15,996 nt of DNA from Methanobacteriaceae archaeon (lineage in GTDB: Archaea > Methanobacteriota > Methanobacteria > Methanobacteriales > Methanobacteriaceae): positions 1 through 15,996 of the forward strand of contig JAUYBK010000003.1 of assembly GCA_030693105.1 (NCBI GenBank), given 5' to 3'. This document shows positions 6,674 through 13,680 of this stretch, in pieces. The notes under the pieces were generated by a model. That model was given only the letters and a program-made list of their open reading frames with translations. It was not told the origin of the DNA and made no database searches. Positions within the stretch are counted from its first letter, which is position 1, and each line of letters begins with the position of its first letter. A program made the position numbers and the translations under genes.

Positions 6674-8353
6674 CTAGCTGAATCTTCGCAGCATTGATAT
6701 GGTGAATATAATGGCTAATATGGCACCAATAAGGAATATAATGCTGCCTATGGTTGAAAAACCAACCCCGGGCATGGGCATGCCCTTGTCGCTTTGCATT
6801 ATAAGTGAAGAGCCAATAATCAATGAAGATATAATGAGGGCCAGTGCCAACCGGTTAGTTATTTTTTCCAGGTGAATGGAAAACTCTTCCAGTTCTTTAT
6901 GTTCAATTTCCATCTTTATGCGGCCGTCTTCAGCCCGCATCAATATGCGGTTGATGGTTTGGGGCAGGTCCTTAATGAGGTGTTCCATTTCAAATAGATA
7001 GCGGGCCTGGTAGTTTTTCCAGCGCAGGGGATTTAAGCGGCCTTTTATTAACTTTTTGATCAGGGGTTCGGCCACTTCGATACCGTTAAAGGAGGGGTCC
7101 AGTTTTTTTCCCAAGTCCTCCGCCATACTCAACACCCTTCCCAGGAGAATGAAATCCCGGGGTAGGTTAATGTGGTGTTTGGTCATCAGATCGGGCATGC
7201 TGAACTCGGTGATCATGCCCCCCACATCTTTGATCTCGGCACCGTAGTACTGGTCTAAAAGGTCCATCAAAGTGTATTTAAAAGATTCCAGGTCAGAATC
7301 CTCGTCCAGCATCCGCATGTACACCATCTGGTTGATGATGCCTTTAATATCGTATTTAGCAGTGTAGATGAATAATTCAGCCAAGTCGTCCCGGAATTCC
7401 CTTTCCAGGTGTCCGGTCATGCCGAAATCCACAAAACATAGTTTATTGTTAGGAAGTACAAATATATTGCCGGGGTGGGGGTCGGCGTGGAAAAATCCGT
7501 GCTTAAATATTTGTTTAAAGTAACATTCCGTTCCAATTCGGGCAATGGCTTTTCCGCTAATGTGGGGGTCGGATTCCACGATATCACTGATTTTGGTCCC
7601 ATTGATGAACTCCATGGTCAGGACTTTGCCGGTGGAATAGTCCCGGTACACCTCCGGAGCACATACCTGGGGGTCTTCTTCAAATAGGATTCTGAATCTT
7701 TCAATATTACGGGCTTCCTGGGAAAAATCAAGCTCCCTTAGTATGGTACGCTCGAATTCATCAACAATACCGGGAAGATTGTAATTTTTAGCAGTTGAAA
7801 TTCGGGTGTCGGCCTGTTGGGCCAGATAACGCATGATAGACACGTCTTGTTTTATGATTTCAATAATTCCCTGTTTCTGGACTTTAACTGCTACTTTTAC
7901 TCCGGTTTTTAGTTTCGCCTGGTGTACTTGTGCTATGGATGCCGAAGCCAGGGGTTCCTGGTCAAATTCGCTGAAAAGTTCCTCCAGTGTTGATCCCAGC
8001 TCCTCCTCCACCACTTCTTTTATCTCGGTAAAGGGGACGGGAGGAACATCGTCTTGAAGTTTAACCAGCTCGTCGGCAATTTCTTTACCCACCAGGTCGG
8101 GTCGGGTGCTTAAAACTTGTCCTAATTTTATGTAAGTAGTGCCTAACTCTTCCAGGGCGGACCGAAAACGACGGGGTGCAGTATCATCTAATTCCTTCCC
8201 CAGATCTCCCCCTAACAAAAATTCGGGTGTAATTTGTCTTTTTAAACCCAGCTGTATCAGGGTGTTTCCGAATCGGTATTTGCCCAGTACTCCCAGTATT
8301 TCCCTTACCCGTTTCAAGTCTGGTGTGGAGTTACCGAATGGCGAAATATTCAT
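6674..8353 (-). CDS. UbiB/ABC1/AarF-type atypical kinase
   Basis: This 559-aa protein is a full-length UbiB-family (Coq8/ADCK-like) atypical kinase/ATPase. It shows the family KxGQ motif (KLGQ, 76-79), the Ala-rich nucleotide loop ASASIAQVH (136-144), the catalytic Lys157 in VAVKVQ, HADPHPGN (289-296) and the metal-binding DFG (309-311). The C-terminus has two membrane segments (about 500-515 and 530-553), as in bacterial UbiB. In respiratory organisms the family helps extract or handle polyprenyl quinone precursors at the membrane. Methanobacteriales are not expected to make ubiquinone or menaquinone, so the lipid client here is unknown; the nearby carotenoid and UbiA genes make an isoprenoid client worth considering. 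The ATG lacks a Shine-Dalgarno, and a TATA-like box at 8375-8384 is placed for a leaderless mRNA. Confidence 0.9.
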   Translation of the reverse strand: MNISPFGNSTPDLKRVREILGVLGKYRFGNTLIQLGLKRQITPEFLLGGDLGKELDDTAPRRFRSALEELGTTYIKLGQVLSTRPDLVGKEIADELVKLQDDVPPVPFTEIKEVVEEELGSTLEELFSEFDQEPLASASIAQVHQAKLKTGVKVAVKVQKQGIIEIIKQDVSIMRYLAQQADTRISTAKNYNLPGIVDEFERTILRELDFSQEARNIERFRILFEEDPQVCAPEVYRDYSTGKVLTMEFINGTKISDIVESDPHISGKAIARIGTECYFKQIFKHGFFHADPHPGNIFVLPNNKLCFVDFGMTGHLEREFRDDLAELFIYTAKYDIKGIINQMVYMRMLDEDSDLESFKYTLMDLLDQYYGAEIKDVGGMITEFSMPDLMTKHHINLPRDFILLGRVLSMAEDLGKKLDPSFNGIEVAEPLIKKLIKGRLNPLRWKNYQARYLFEMEHLIKDLPQTINRILMRAEDGRIKMEIEHKELEEFSIHLEKITNRLALALIISSLIIGSSLIMQSDKGMPMPGVGFSTIGSIIFLIGAILAIIFTISMLRRFS

Positions 8354-8374
8354 AGGTTAAGGTTGTTTTCTATG

Positions 8375-8384
8375 ATTATATAAT
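8375..8384 (-). promoter_or_regulatory. TATA-like box, leaderless position, for the UbiB-like gene
   Basis: ATTATATAAT is nearly symmetric and lies about 22-31 bp before the ATG at 8353 on the minus strand, with no Shine-Dalgarno between. Being near-palindromic, it might also work toward the CruF-like gene on the other strand. The rest of 8354-8459 shows nothing else recognisable. Confidence 0.45.
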
Positions 8385-8459
8385 ACTTTTTAATAGACAG
8401 TGCTCACAAAGGGATAACGATAGATAACAATAAATCCTTATTCAGCGGGAGTGGGACTT

Positions 8460-9257
8460 ATGAGTAGCAGTAACCGGGATTATTCAAAAATTTTTTACAT
8501 CACTGCCGTGGCCCTGGTTATTGTAGCCTTTTTAGTGGCCAATGTTAAATTGGACCCGTCATTGGCGAATGTATCCTCTGTTTTTATCATTGCTCTTTCT
8601 ATCCCCTGTTATCTAGCTATAATACTCTGGCTGGGATGGAAGAAGGGTTTATTAACCATTGTTGTTTTCAGCATCTACGCCCTGTCCATTGAAACCCTTG
8701 CCATCATCACCGGATTTCCCTACAGTCCCTTTGAATACACGGGCCTAATTGGCACTAAATTGTTCGGCTACACGCCCTTCACGGTTCCTTTTGCTTATGT
8801 ACCTCTCTTTTTAGGGTGTGTATATCTGGCCAGCAAGAAAACGTTAACAGGTAAACCTATCACGTTTATGAAAAAAATTTACTTTATCCTGGCCACTGTG
8901 GCCCTGGTACTGGCTGCTGATTTGGTCCTGGACCCGGCTGCAGTGGCCCTTAATTTCTGGAAGTACAATTGGACGGGATTTTTTTACGGAGTACCTTTAA
9001 TGAACTTTGGGGGATGGATTTTAACCGGGGGATTGGCATCGGCTTTGGCCCTCCGGGTGGTGGGTACAGCTATCCAGGGACCTAAACCGTCTGCTATAGT
9101 TTCCAGCCTTTTTTTGATTTTATCTTTCTGGTCTGCAGTTTGTTTGTACTTAGGACTATTTTTACCAGGGTTGATAGGGATCATCTTCATAATCTACCTA
9201 CTGTGGATGACTGGAGGCCGGGTTGGAGATTTTGAAAGTAAAAAAAAGTCGATTTAA
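8460..9257 (+). CDS. cruF: CruF-type carotenoid 1',2'-hydratase homologue (DUF422)
   Basis: This 265-aa integral membrane protein has about seven hydrophobic segments and matches the CruF/DUF422 carotenoid biosynthesis family. The family traits are the acidic stretch SIETLAIITGFPYSPFEY, a following VPFAYVPLF, and ADLVLDPAAVALNFWKYNW leading into YGVPLMNFGGW. CruF enzymes add water to the psi end group of acyclic carotenoids; in haloarchaea the homologue converts the C50 precursor to bacterioruberin. I start at ATG 8460, five bases after GGGAGTGG; the GTG at 8451 lies within that site. The gene diverges from the UbiB-like gene and runs head-on into a UbiA gene, sharing stop-codon bases. With crtI, crtB and a lycopene-elongase-like gene about 1-4 kb away, a carotenoid role is well supported, but the exact substrate is not. 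Confidence 0.82.
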   Translation: MSSSNRDYSKIFYITAVALVIVAFLVANVKLDPSLANVSSVFIIALSIPCYLAIILWLGWKKGLLTIVVFSIYALSIETLAIITGFPYSPFEYTGLIGTKLFGYTPFTVPFAYVPLFLGCVYLASKKTLTGKPITFMKKIYFILATVALVLAADLVLDPAAVALNFWKYNWTGFFYGVPLMNFGGWILTGGLASALALRVVGTAIQGPKPSAIVSSLFLILSFWSAVCLYLGLFLPGLIGIIFIIYLLWMTGGRVGDFESKKKSI

Positions 9258-10162
9258 AGCAATGTTAAAAAGTAGACATTTAATATAATGATAAATGCAA
9301 ATAGGCTCGCCAGGGTGTGGGTGGACAGTTGGGTGGCCTTTTTCTTTTCTGTGGTACGGTTTAAAAAGGACCACAACCCCATTACGGTGGGGAGGAGTGA
9401 AATTAGGGCCACTAATCTAAAATCAGGCATCTTATACAAGTTACTCAACCCCATTAACATGAATAAAATAGTGGAAATGGCTCCAGAAATTCCTATTAAC
9501 TTGAAACCGGTTTTTCTTCCATGATTCACAATAAAAGTACGTTTTCCTCCATTTAAATCACTTTCCATGTCTGGTATTTCCACGTTTATTATGAATAAAA
9601 CCTGGTAAAACATGAGTGGCAGGGTAAATATCACAGATTGCAGGTCAAGATAACCAGAAATGGCCAGATAACCCAGGCTGGGCACGATGAAACCGGTGGA
9701 AACCATGGCCAACTCACCCCACCCCCGGTAGGATAATTTTAATGGGGGAGATGAGTAATACCAAGCCAAAAAAATCCCTATAATGGTAATAATGAAAAAT
9801 AAAGGAACATTAAAATAAATGGTGAAAATTAAAGAGAAAATAACTGAACAGCTAATTAGGAATAAAGCGAATTTTTTGGCAAATGGCCGAAGATGTGGAT
9901 TCTCAACTAAAATTCCACTACCTCCCGTGAAGAGAGTGGGTTGGCCATGTTTATCCACATCCACGTCGAAGTAATCGTTACTGTAAGACACGGAAAGATG
10001 GGCAGGAAATAAAACCATATAACCCAAAATGAACCGTTCCCATGAAAATGGGGTGTTTAAAATCACAGCTAAAAGAGCACCAGCTGTGAAGGAAAAAAAT
10101 CCGGCACCTAAAAAGTGAAAGCGCCCCAGTTTCAAAATTTTTATCACATCTTTCTGGTTCAA
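9254..10162 (-). CDS. UbiA-family prenyltransferase (MenA-like), substrate unknown
   Basis: This 302-aa protein has eight to nine membrane segments and both UbiA Asp-rich motifs: NDYFDVDVD (62-70) and DMESD (198-202), the latter followed by GGKRTF as in many MenA-like enzymes. UbiA enzymes bind a prenyl diphosphate through magnesium at these motifs and transfer the chain to an acceptor inside the membrane. The start is TTG at 10160-10162, with GGAGAT a few bases upstream. It diverges from crtI over a shared control region and converges with the cruF-like gene. The group is not expected to make menaquinone, so candidate acceptors are carotenoid ends (a second elongation step), archaeal lipids or another isoprenoid. 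Sequence differs clearly from the UbiA at 12759-13610, so the two are not recent duplicates. Confidence 0.82.
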   Translation of the reverse strand: MNQKDVIKILKLGRFHFLGAGFFSFTAGALLAVILNTPFSWERFILGYMVLFPAHLSVSYSNDYFDVDVDKHGQPTLFTGGSGILVENPHLRPFAKKFALFLISCSVIFSLIFTIYFNVPLFFIITIIGIFLAWYYSSPPLKLSYRGWGELAMVSTGFIVPSLGYLAISGYLDLQSVIFTLPLMFYQVLFIINVEIPDMESDLNGGKRTFIVNHGRKTGFKLIGISGAISTILFMLMGLSNLYKMPDFRLVALISLLPTVMGLWSFLNRTTEKKKATQLSTHTLASLFAFIIILNVYFLTLL

Positions 10163-10224
10163 GCTATCTCCACGGCCTTTGTTTTGGAAGCTGATGTTAG
10201 TGAATAACTTAATATGTCTTTTTT

Positions 10225-10383
10225 TTGAACATTAACTATTATGCTTTTGGAATACTATCTAAATATCTAAACTTAACATTGATAATGGCTGTTCTAAGGT
10301 TAAATTTTAATAGTAGAAAAAAATACTATTTACTATTGAACGTTGATTGTAGCAGGATATTCATTTATTGAACATTGATTGTA
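10225..10383 (+). repeat. iterated TTGAACATT elements upstream of crtI
   Basis: Two near-identical 18-mers, TATTGAACGTTGATTGTA (10334-10351) and TATTGAACATTGATTGTA (10366-10383), differ at one base and are offset by exactly 32 bp, about three DNA turns. Weaker copies are TTGAACATTAACTATTA (10225-10241) and CTTAACATTGATAATGG (10272-10288). The two strong copies lie just before the crtI Shine-Dalgarno, a typical place for a repressor or activator site. Confidence 0.65.
10309..10337. repeat. dyad AATAGTA / TACTATT plus tandem TACTATT
   Basis: AATAGTA (10309-10315) and TACTATT (10324-10330) are perfect inverted arms around an A-rich 8-bp spacer, and a second TACTATT follows directly (10331-10337), running into the first strong TTGAAC element. 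It may be a separate operator or part of the crtI promoter. Confidence 0.45.
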
Positions 10384-10407
10384 AAAGACTCATTGATCCG
10401 TGATAAA

Positions 10408-11880
10408 ATGAAAGTTATAATAGTGGGAGCCGGTTTTGGCGGATTGTCCGCAGCAGCTTTACTGGCCAAAGAGGGCCATGAAGTTAAGGTTATAGAAAAA
10501 AACGAAGACCCCGGAGGTAGGGCCAGTGTATATAACGACCAGGGATTCCACTTCGACATGGGCCCATCCTGGTACCTCATGCCGGACGTGTATGAGCACT
10601 TCTTTGCCAATTTTGATAAAAAACCAGAGGATTTCTTTGAATTAGAGAGGTTAGACCCATCTTACCGTGTTTACTTCTCCGAAGACGAAGTAGTGGATGT
10701 TGAATCTGATCTAGAAAAGAACTACGCCCTTTTTGACAGTTTTGAAGAGAACGGTGGAGAAAAACTAAAAGAATATTTGAAATCTGCCGAGAAAATGTAC
10801 GAACTATCGATTAAGGAACTCTTATACAAGGACTACCGCACCATCTTCGACTTTTTCAATGGCAAAATGCTCCTGAGTGGCATCCGATTGAATATTTTAG
10901 AAAACCTTGAACACTTCGTGGACCGAAAATTTGAAAGTGACGAGGCCCGTAAGATTGTCCAGTATTCCATTGGATTTTTGGGAAGCTCTCCTAAACGCAC
11001 CCCATCCATGTACCACATCATGTCCCACATCGACCTCACCATGGGAGTTTGGTATCCCCAGGGGGGGATGCGGAAGGTGGCCAGTTCCATTTACGAATTA
11101 GCCCAATCATACGGAGCCCAATTTTACTTCAACCAGCCCGTGGAGAAGATCATTGTGGAAGACGGTGTTACCAGCGGGGTGCAGACTGCAGAAGGTATCA
11201 ATGGGGCAGATCTGGTCCTGGTGAATGCTGACTATCCCTTCACTGAAATAGACCTTCTGGAGGAGAAGTATCAGACCTACCCGGCCCAGTACTGGGAAAA
11301 AAGGGTTTTAGCTCCCTCTTCCCTGGTGGCCTATGTGGGTATTGACCGGGAGATGGAAAACCTGGTGCACCACAATCTATTTTTGGATAAAGATTGGGCC
11401 GAGGGTTTTGACACTCTATTTGACCCGGATAAAGCTGCCTGGCCTGATAAACCCTCTTACTACGTGAATATACCATCTAAAACTGATAAAACCGCAGCAC
11501 CAGACGGCATGGACACTCTTTTCATATTAGTGCCATTAGCACCCGGAATAGAAGACAGCGAAGAGCGAAGAGAAAAATTGTACCATCACATTCTGGACGA
11601 CCTGGAAACTAAGACCGGTGAGAACATCCGAGACCACATCCTGGTCAAACGCATATTTGCCTTAAACGACTTCAAAGAAAGATATAACGCTTACAAGGGC
11701 ACAGCCCTGGGACTTTCACATACCATGCGCCAGACTGCATTATTTAGACCTGCTCATCAGAGTAAAAAAGTAAAAAATTTATACTACACCGGTCAATACA
11801 CTCATCCTGGTATTGGCGTCCCCATGACACTCATATCCTCTGAAATTGTGGCCCGAGAGATTAAAGAGAGGTACGGATAG
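10408..11880 (+). CDS. crtI: phytoene desaturase (CrtI family)
   Basis: This 490-aa FAD enzyme would desaturate phytoene stepwise toward lycopene at the membrane. The N-terminal dinucleotide fold is clear: GAGFGG (7-12), Glu30 at the end of beta-2, and DPGGRAS (34-40). The C-terminal FAD-contact motif reads LYYTGQYTHPGIGVP, with THPG at 465-468, as in CrtI-type desaturases. Length is normal for the family. I start at ATG 10408, three bases after GTGAT; the in-frame TTG at 10375 lies inside the upstream repeat and would add an unusual extension before the Rossmann strand. crtB follows six bases after the stop, so the two are translated from one transcript. Related CrtD, CrtN or carotenoid isomerase activities cannot be excluded by motif, but pairing with crtB favours phytoene desaturase. 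Confidence 0.87.
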   Translation: MKVIIVGAGFGGLSAAALLAKEGHEVKVIEKNEDPGGRASVYNDQGFHFDMGPSWYLMPDVYEHFFANFDKKPEDFFELERLDPSYRVYFSEDEVVDVESDLEKNYALFDSFEENGGEKLKEYLKSAEKMYELSIKELLYKDYRTIFDFFNGKMLLSGIRLNILENLEHFVDRKFESDEARKIVQYSIGFLGSSPKRTPSMYHIMSHIDLTMGVWYPQGGMRKVASSIYELAQSYGAQFYFNQPVEKIIVEDGVTSGVQTAEGINGADLVLVNADYPFTEIDLLEEKYQTYPAQYWEKRVLAPSSLVAYVGIDREMENLVHHNLFLDKDWAEGFDTLFDPDKAAWPDKPSYYVNIPSKTDKTAAPDGMDTLFILVPLAPGIEDSEERREKLYHHILDDLETKTGENIRDHILVKRIFALNDFKERYNAYKGTALGLSHTMRQTALFRPAHQSKKVKNLYYTGQYTHPGIGVPMTLISSEIVAREIKERYG

Positions 11881-11886
11881 AGATTT

Positions 11887-12723
11887 ATGATAAACAGCAG
11901 CATATACTCCATATTTAAGCGTGGTAGTAAAACCTACTTTTACAGCACCATTTTTTTCCCTAAACCAGTAAAAAATGATGTTTTCATCCTTTACAGCTTC
12001 CTCCGTAAAGCCGACGACTACGTGGACGATGTTCCACAGGACGCCCCTGGGTTTTATGCCTTTAAAAAACGTTATCAGGACGCAAAAGAAGGTATCTTAA
12101 CTGGTGACGTGGTGGTGGATTCCTTCGTAGAATTGGCTAACAGGAGGAACTTTAATGAGGAATGGGTCGATGCTTTTTTAAATTCCATGGAAATGGACAT
12201 TACCAAGTCCACTTATAAAGACATGGATGAGCTTATGACTTACCTGTACGGCTCATCGGAGGTAGTGGGACTTTTCATGGCCCGTGTAATGGGCCTATCC
12301 GAAGAATCTTACGACGCGGCTCGTCACCTGGGACGGGCCATGCAGTACATCAACTTCATACGGGATATTTCCGAGGACCTGGAACTGGGAAGAATATATT
12401 TCCCTCAGGAAGATCTTAAAGAGTTTGGATTAACTAGCCTAGATCCTGCAGAAGCTAAACTTAACCCCACCGGATTTAAGAGTTTCATAAATAGGCAACT
12501 GGATACCTACCTGGAATGGCAGGCCCAAGCCGAAGCAGGTTTCAAATACATTCCTTACCGCTATTTAATTCCAGTTAAAACCGCTTCCGACCTTTACAAA
12601 TGGACCGGAAACCAGATCAGAAAGAACCCCCTGGTGGTGTACCAGAGGAAAGTCAAACCTTCCCTTCCCAAGATAGTCAGCCGGGTATTTTCCAACTCCG
12701 TAAGATTAGGACTTACTGATTAG
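11887..12723 (+). CDS. crtB: phytoene synthase (squalene/phytoene synthase family)
   Basis: This 278-aa enzyme should condense two geranylgeranyl diphosphates head-to-head into phytoene, the first committed carotenoid step. Both substrate-binding Asp-rich motifs are intact: DDYVDD (43-48), followed by VPQ, and NFIRDISED (156-164), followed by LELGRIYFPQEDL. The opening SKTYFYSTIFFP (14-25) is also typical. GGPP is available in archaea from lipid synthesis, so no dedicated GGPP synthase is needed here. The ATG is six bases after crtI, with only a weak Shine-Dalgarno, which suggests translational coupling. A C30 (CrtM-like) or squalene synthase role is the alternative; the crtI and lycopene-elongase-like neighbours favour a C40 product. 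Confidence 0.9.
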   Translation: MINSSIYSIFKRGSKTYFYSTIFFPKPVKNDVFILYSFLRKADDYVDDVPQDAPGFYAFKKRYQDAKEGILTGDVVVDSFVELANRRNFNEEWVDAFLNSMEMDITKSTYKDMDELMTYLYGSSEVVGLFMARVMGLSEESYDAARHLGRAMQYINFIRDISEDLELGRIYFPQEDLKEFGLTSLDPAEAKLNPTGFKSFINRQLDTYLEWQAQAEAGFKYIPYRYLIPVKTASDLYKWTGNQIRKNPLVVYQRKVKPSLPKIVSRVFSNSVRLGLTD

Positions 12724-12758
12724 AATTTATACCATAACTTGAACTAGACGTGGATAAC

Positions 12759-13610
12759 ATGAATATTATTTCTTTTATTTTTAAGATATCCCGGTTCCGG
12801 TTCTGGATATATACCGGAGGTACCTACGTGGTGGGATATGCCCTGGGATTCCTATTCCTGGGGGATTTCTTCCGACCAGAGTTCTATCTCTACCTTTTCT
12901 ACTTTTTTTTTCCAGCCAACATCTTCATTTATGGAGTAAATGATTACTGGGATGAGGAGACTGACCAATTAAACCCCAAAAAAGATGGAAAAGAGTACCG
13001 GATAAAAAAGCAGGACCGCAAAAAACTTTTAAATATTATTTTACTACTAACAGTGTTGAGTATAATTTTAATGTTCCTCCAGGACAACACCGAGCGGATT
13101 TTATTGGGATTATTTCTGTTTTTATCCTACTTCTACAGTGCTCCACCACTGCGTTTTAAAGAAAAACCTTTCCTGGACTTCACCTCTAATTATCTCTACA
13201 TCATACCGGGTATATTTGCCTACTACTTGGCAGCAGGTTCTCTTCCCCCCGAGATATATATGGTCGGGGCTTTTTTCCACATATCAGCCATGCACATCTA
13301 TTCTGCCATACCGGACCTAAAATACGACCGGCAGGCAGGAATAATGACTACTCCTGTCTATATAGGGAAAAATGCAGCTCTCGTCTTATGCCTATCCTTC
13401 TGGACTGCCCTATCTGCTATTGTGGTTTATATGGCAGGGTTTTATCCTTTAAGCTTCCTGATATTTTTATATCCTCTGTTTCCCCTCTTATTATTGGTGA
13501 GACGGGATCTAGAAATAGAAAAACTGTACTGGTATTTGCCATACGTAAATACCTGCCTGGGGGGATTGTTTTTTTGTTCCCTGGTGATTTACAAACTATT
13601 TTTTGTTTAA
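12759..13610 (+). CDS. lycopene elongase-like UbiA prenyltransferase (LyeJ/CrtEb type)
   Basis: This 283-aa protein has about eight membrane segments and both UbiA motifs, NDYWDEETD (61-69) and DLKYD (186-190). Its opening SRFRFWIYTGGTYVVGYALG (11-30) resembles the start of archaeal and actinobacterial lycopene elongases, which add C5 units from dimethylallyl diphosphate to the ends of lycopene to give C45/C50 carotenoids. SYFYSAPPLRFKEKPFLDF (123-141) is also a shared pattern. I start at ATG 12759, three bases after GTGGAT; GTG at 12750 overlaps that site. It follows crtB by 35 bp on the same strand and is probably the last gene of the operon. The family is certain; the lycopene substrate is inferred from context and from resemblance recalled, not aligned. 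Confidence 0.78.
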   Translation: MNIISFIFKISRFRFWIYTGGTYVVGYALGFLFLGDFFRPEFYLYLFYFFFPANIFIYGVNDYWDEETDQLNPKKDGKEYRIKKQDRKKLLNIILLLTVLSIILMFLQDNTERILLGLFLFLSYFYSAPPLRFKEKPFLDFTSNYLYIIPGIFAYYLAAGSLPPEIYMVGAFFHISAMHIYSAIPDLKYDRQAGIMTTPVYIGKNAALVLCLSFWTALSAIVVYMAGFYPLSFLIFLYPLFPLLLLVRRDLEIEKLYWYLPYVNTCLGGLFFCSLVIYKLFFV

Positions 13611-13631
13611 AAATGGTAGTTGTAATAAATC

Positions 13632-13642
13632 TTTTTTATTTT
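13632..13642 (+). terminator. oligo-T terminator of the crt operon
   Basis: TTTTTTATTTT on the plus strand lies about 22 bp past the stop of the elongase-like gene, in the 70-bp gap between convergent genes. Confidence 0.55.
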
Positions 13643-13673
13643 AAAAAAAATCACTTTCTTTACATCAAAAAAA
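13643..13673 (-). terminator. oligo-T tracts ending the response regulator transcript
   Basis: Two A-runs on the plus strand (13643-13650 and about 13667-13673) read as T-tracts on the minus strand, beginning about seven bases past the stop of the response regulator gene. Together with the plus-strand tract they form a bidirectional terminator. Confidence 0.5.
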
Positions 13674-13680
13674 GAACCAG

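Larger units (their letters stand above)
10163..10407. promoter_or_regulatory. divergent control region between a UbiA gene and crtI
   Basis: This 245-bp AT-rich gap separates two genes that point away from each other. It carries at least four related TTGAACATT-type elements, a 7-bp dyad and several TATA-like stretches (for example near 10205-10215 for the minus strand and near 10300-10312 or 10361-10368 for crtI). No credible coding sequence was found in it. It most likely holds both promoters and shared operator sites. Confidence 0.6.

Noticed and set aside
10225..10383. The repeated elements as a CRISPR array.
   Set aside because: Repeats are short and degenerate, offsets vary (32, 47 and 64 bp), and the region is a divergent promoter without cas genes.
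10375..10407. An N-terminal extension of CrtI from TTG 10375.
   Set aside because: The extension is made of the upstream repeat element and precedes the normal Rossmann start; ATG 10408 has a GTGAT site before it.
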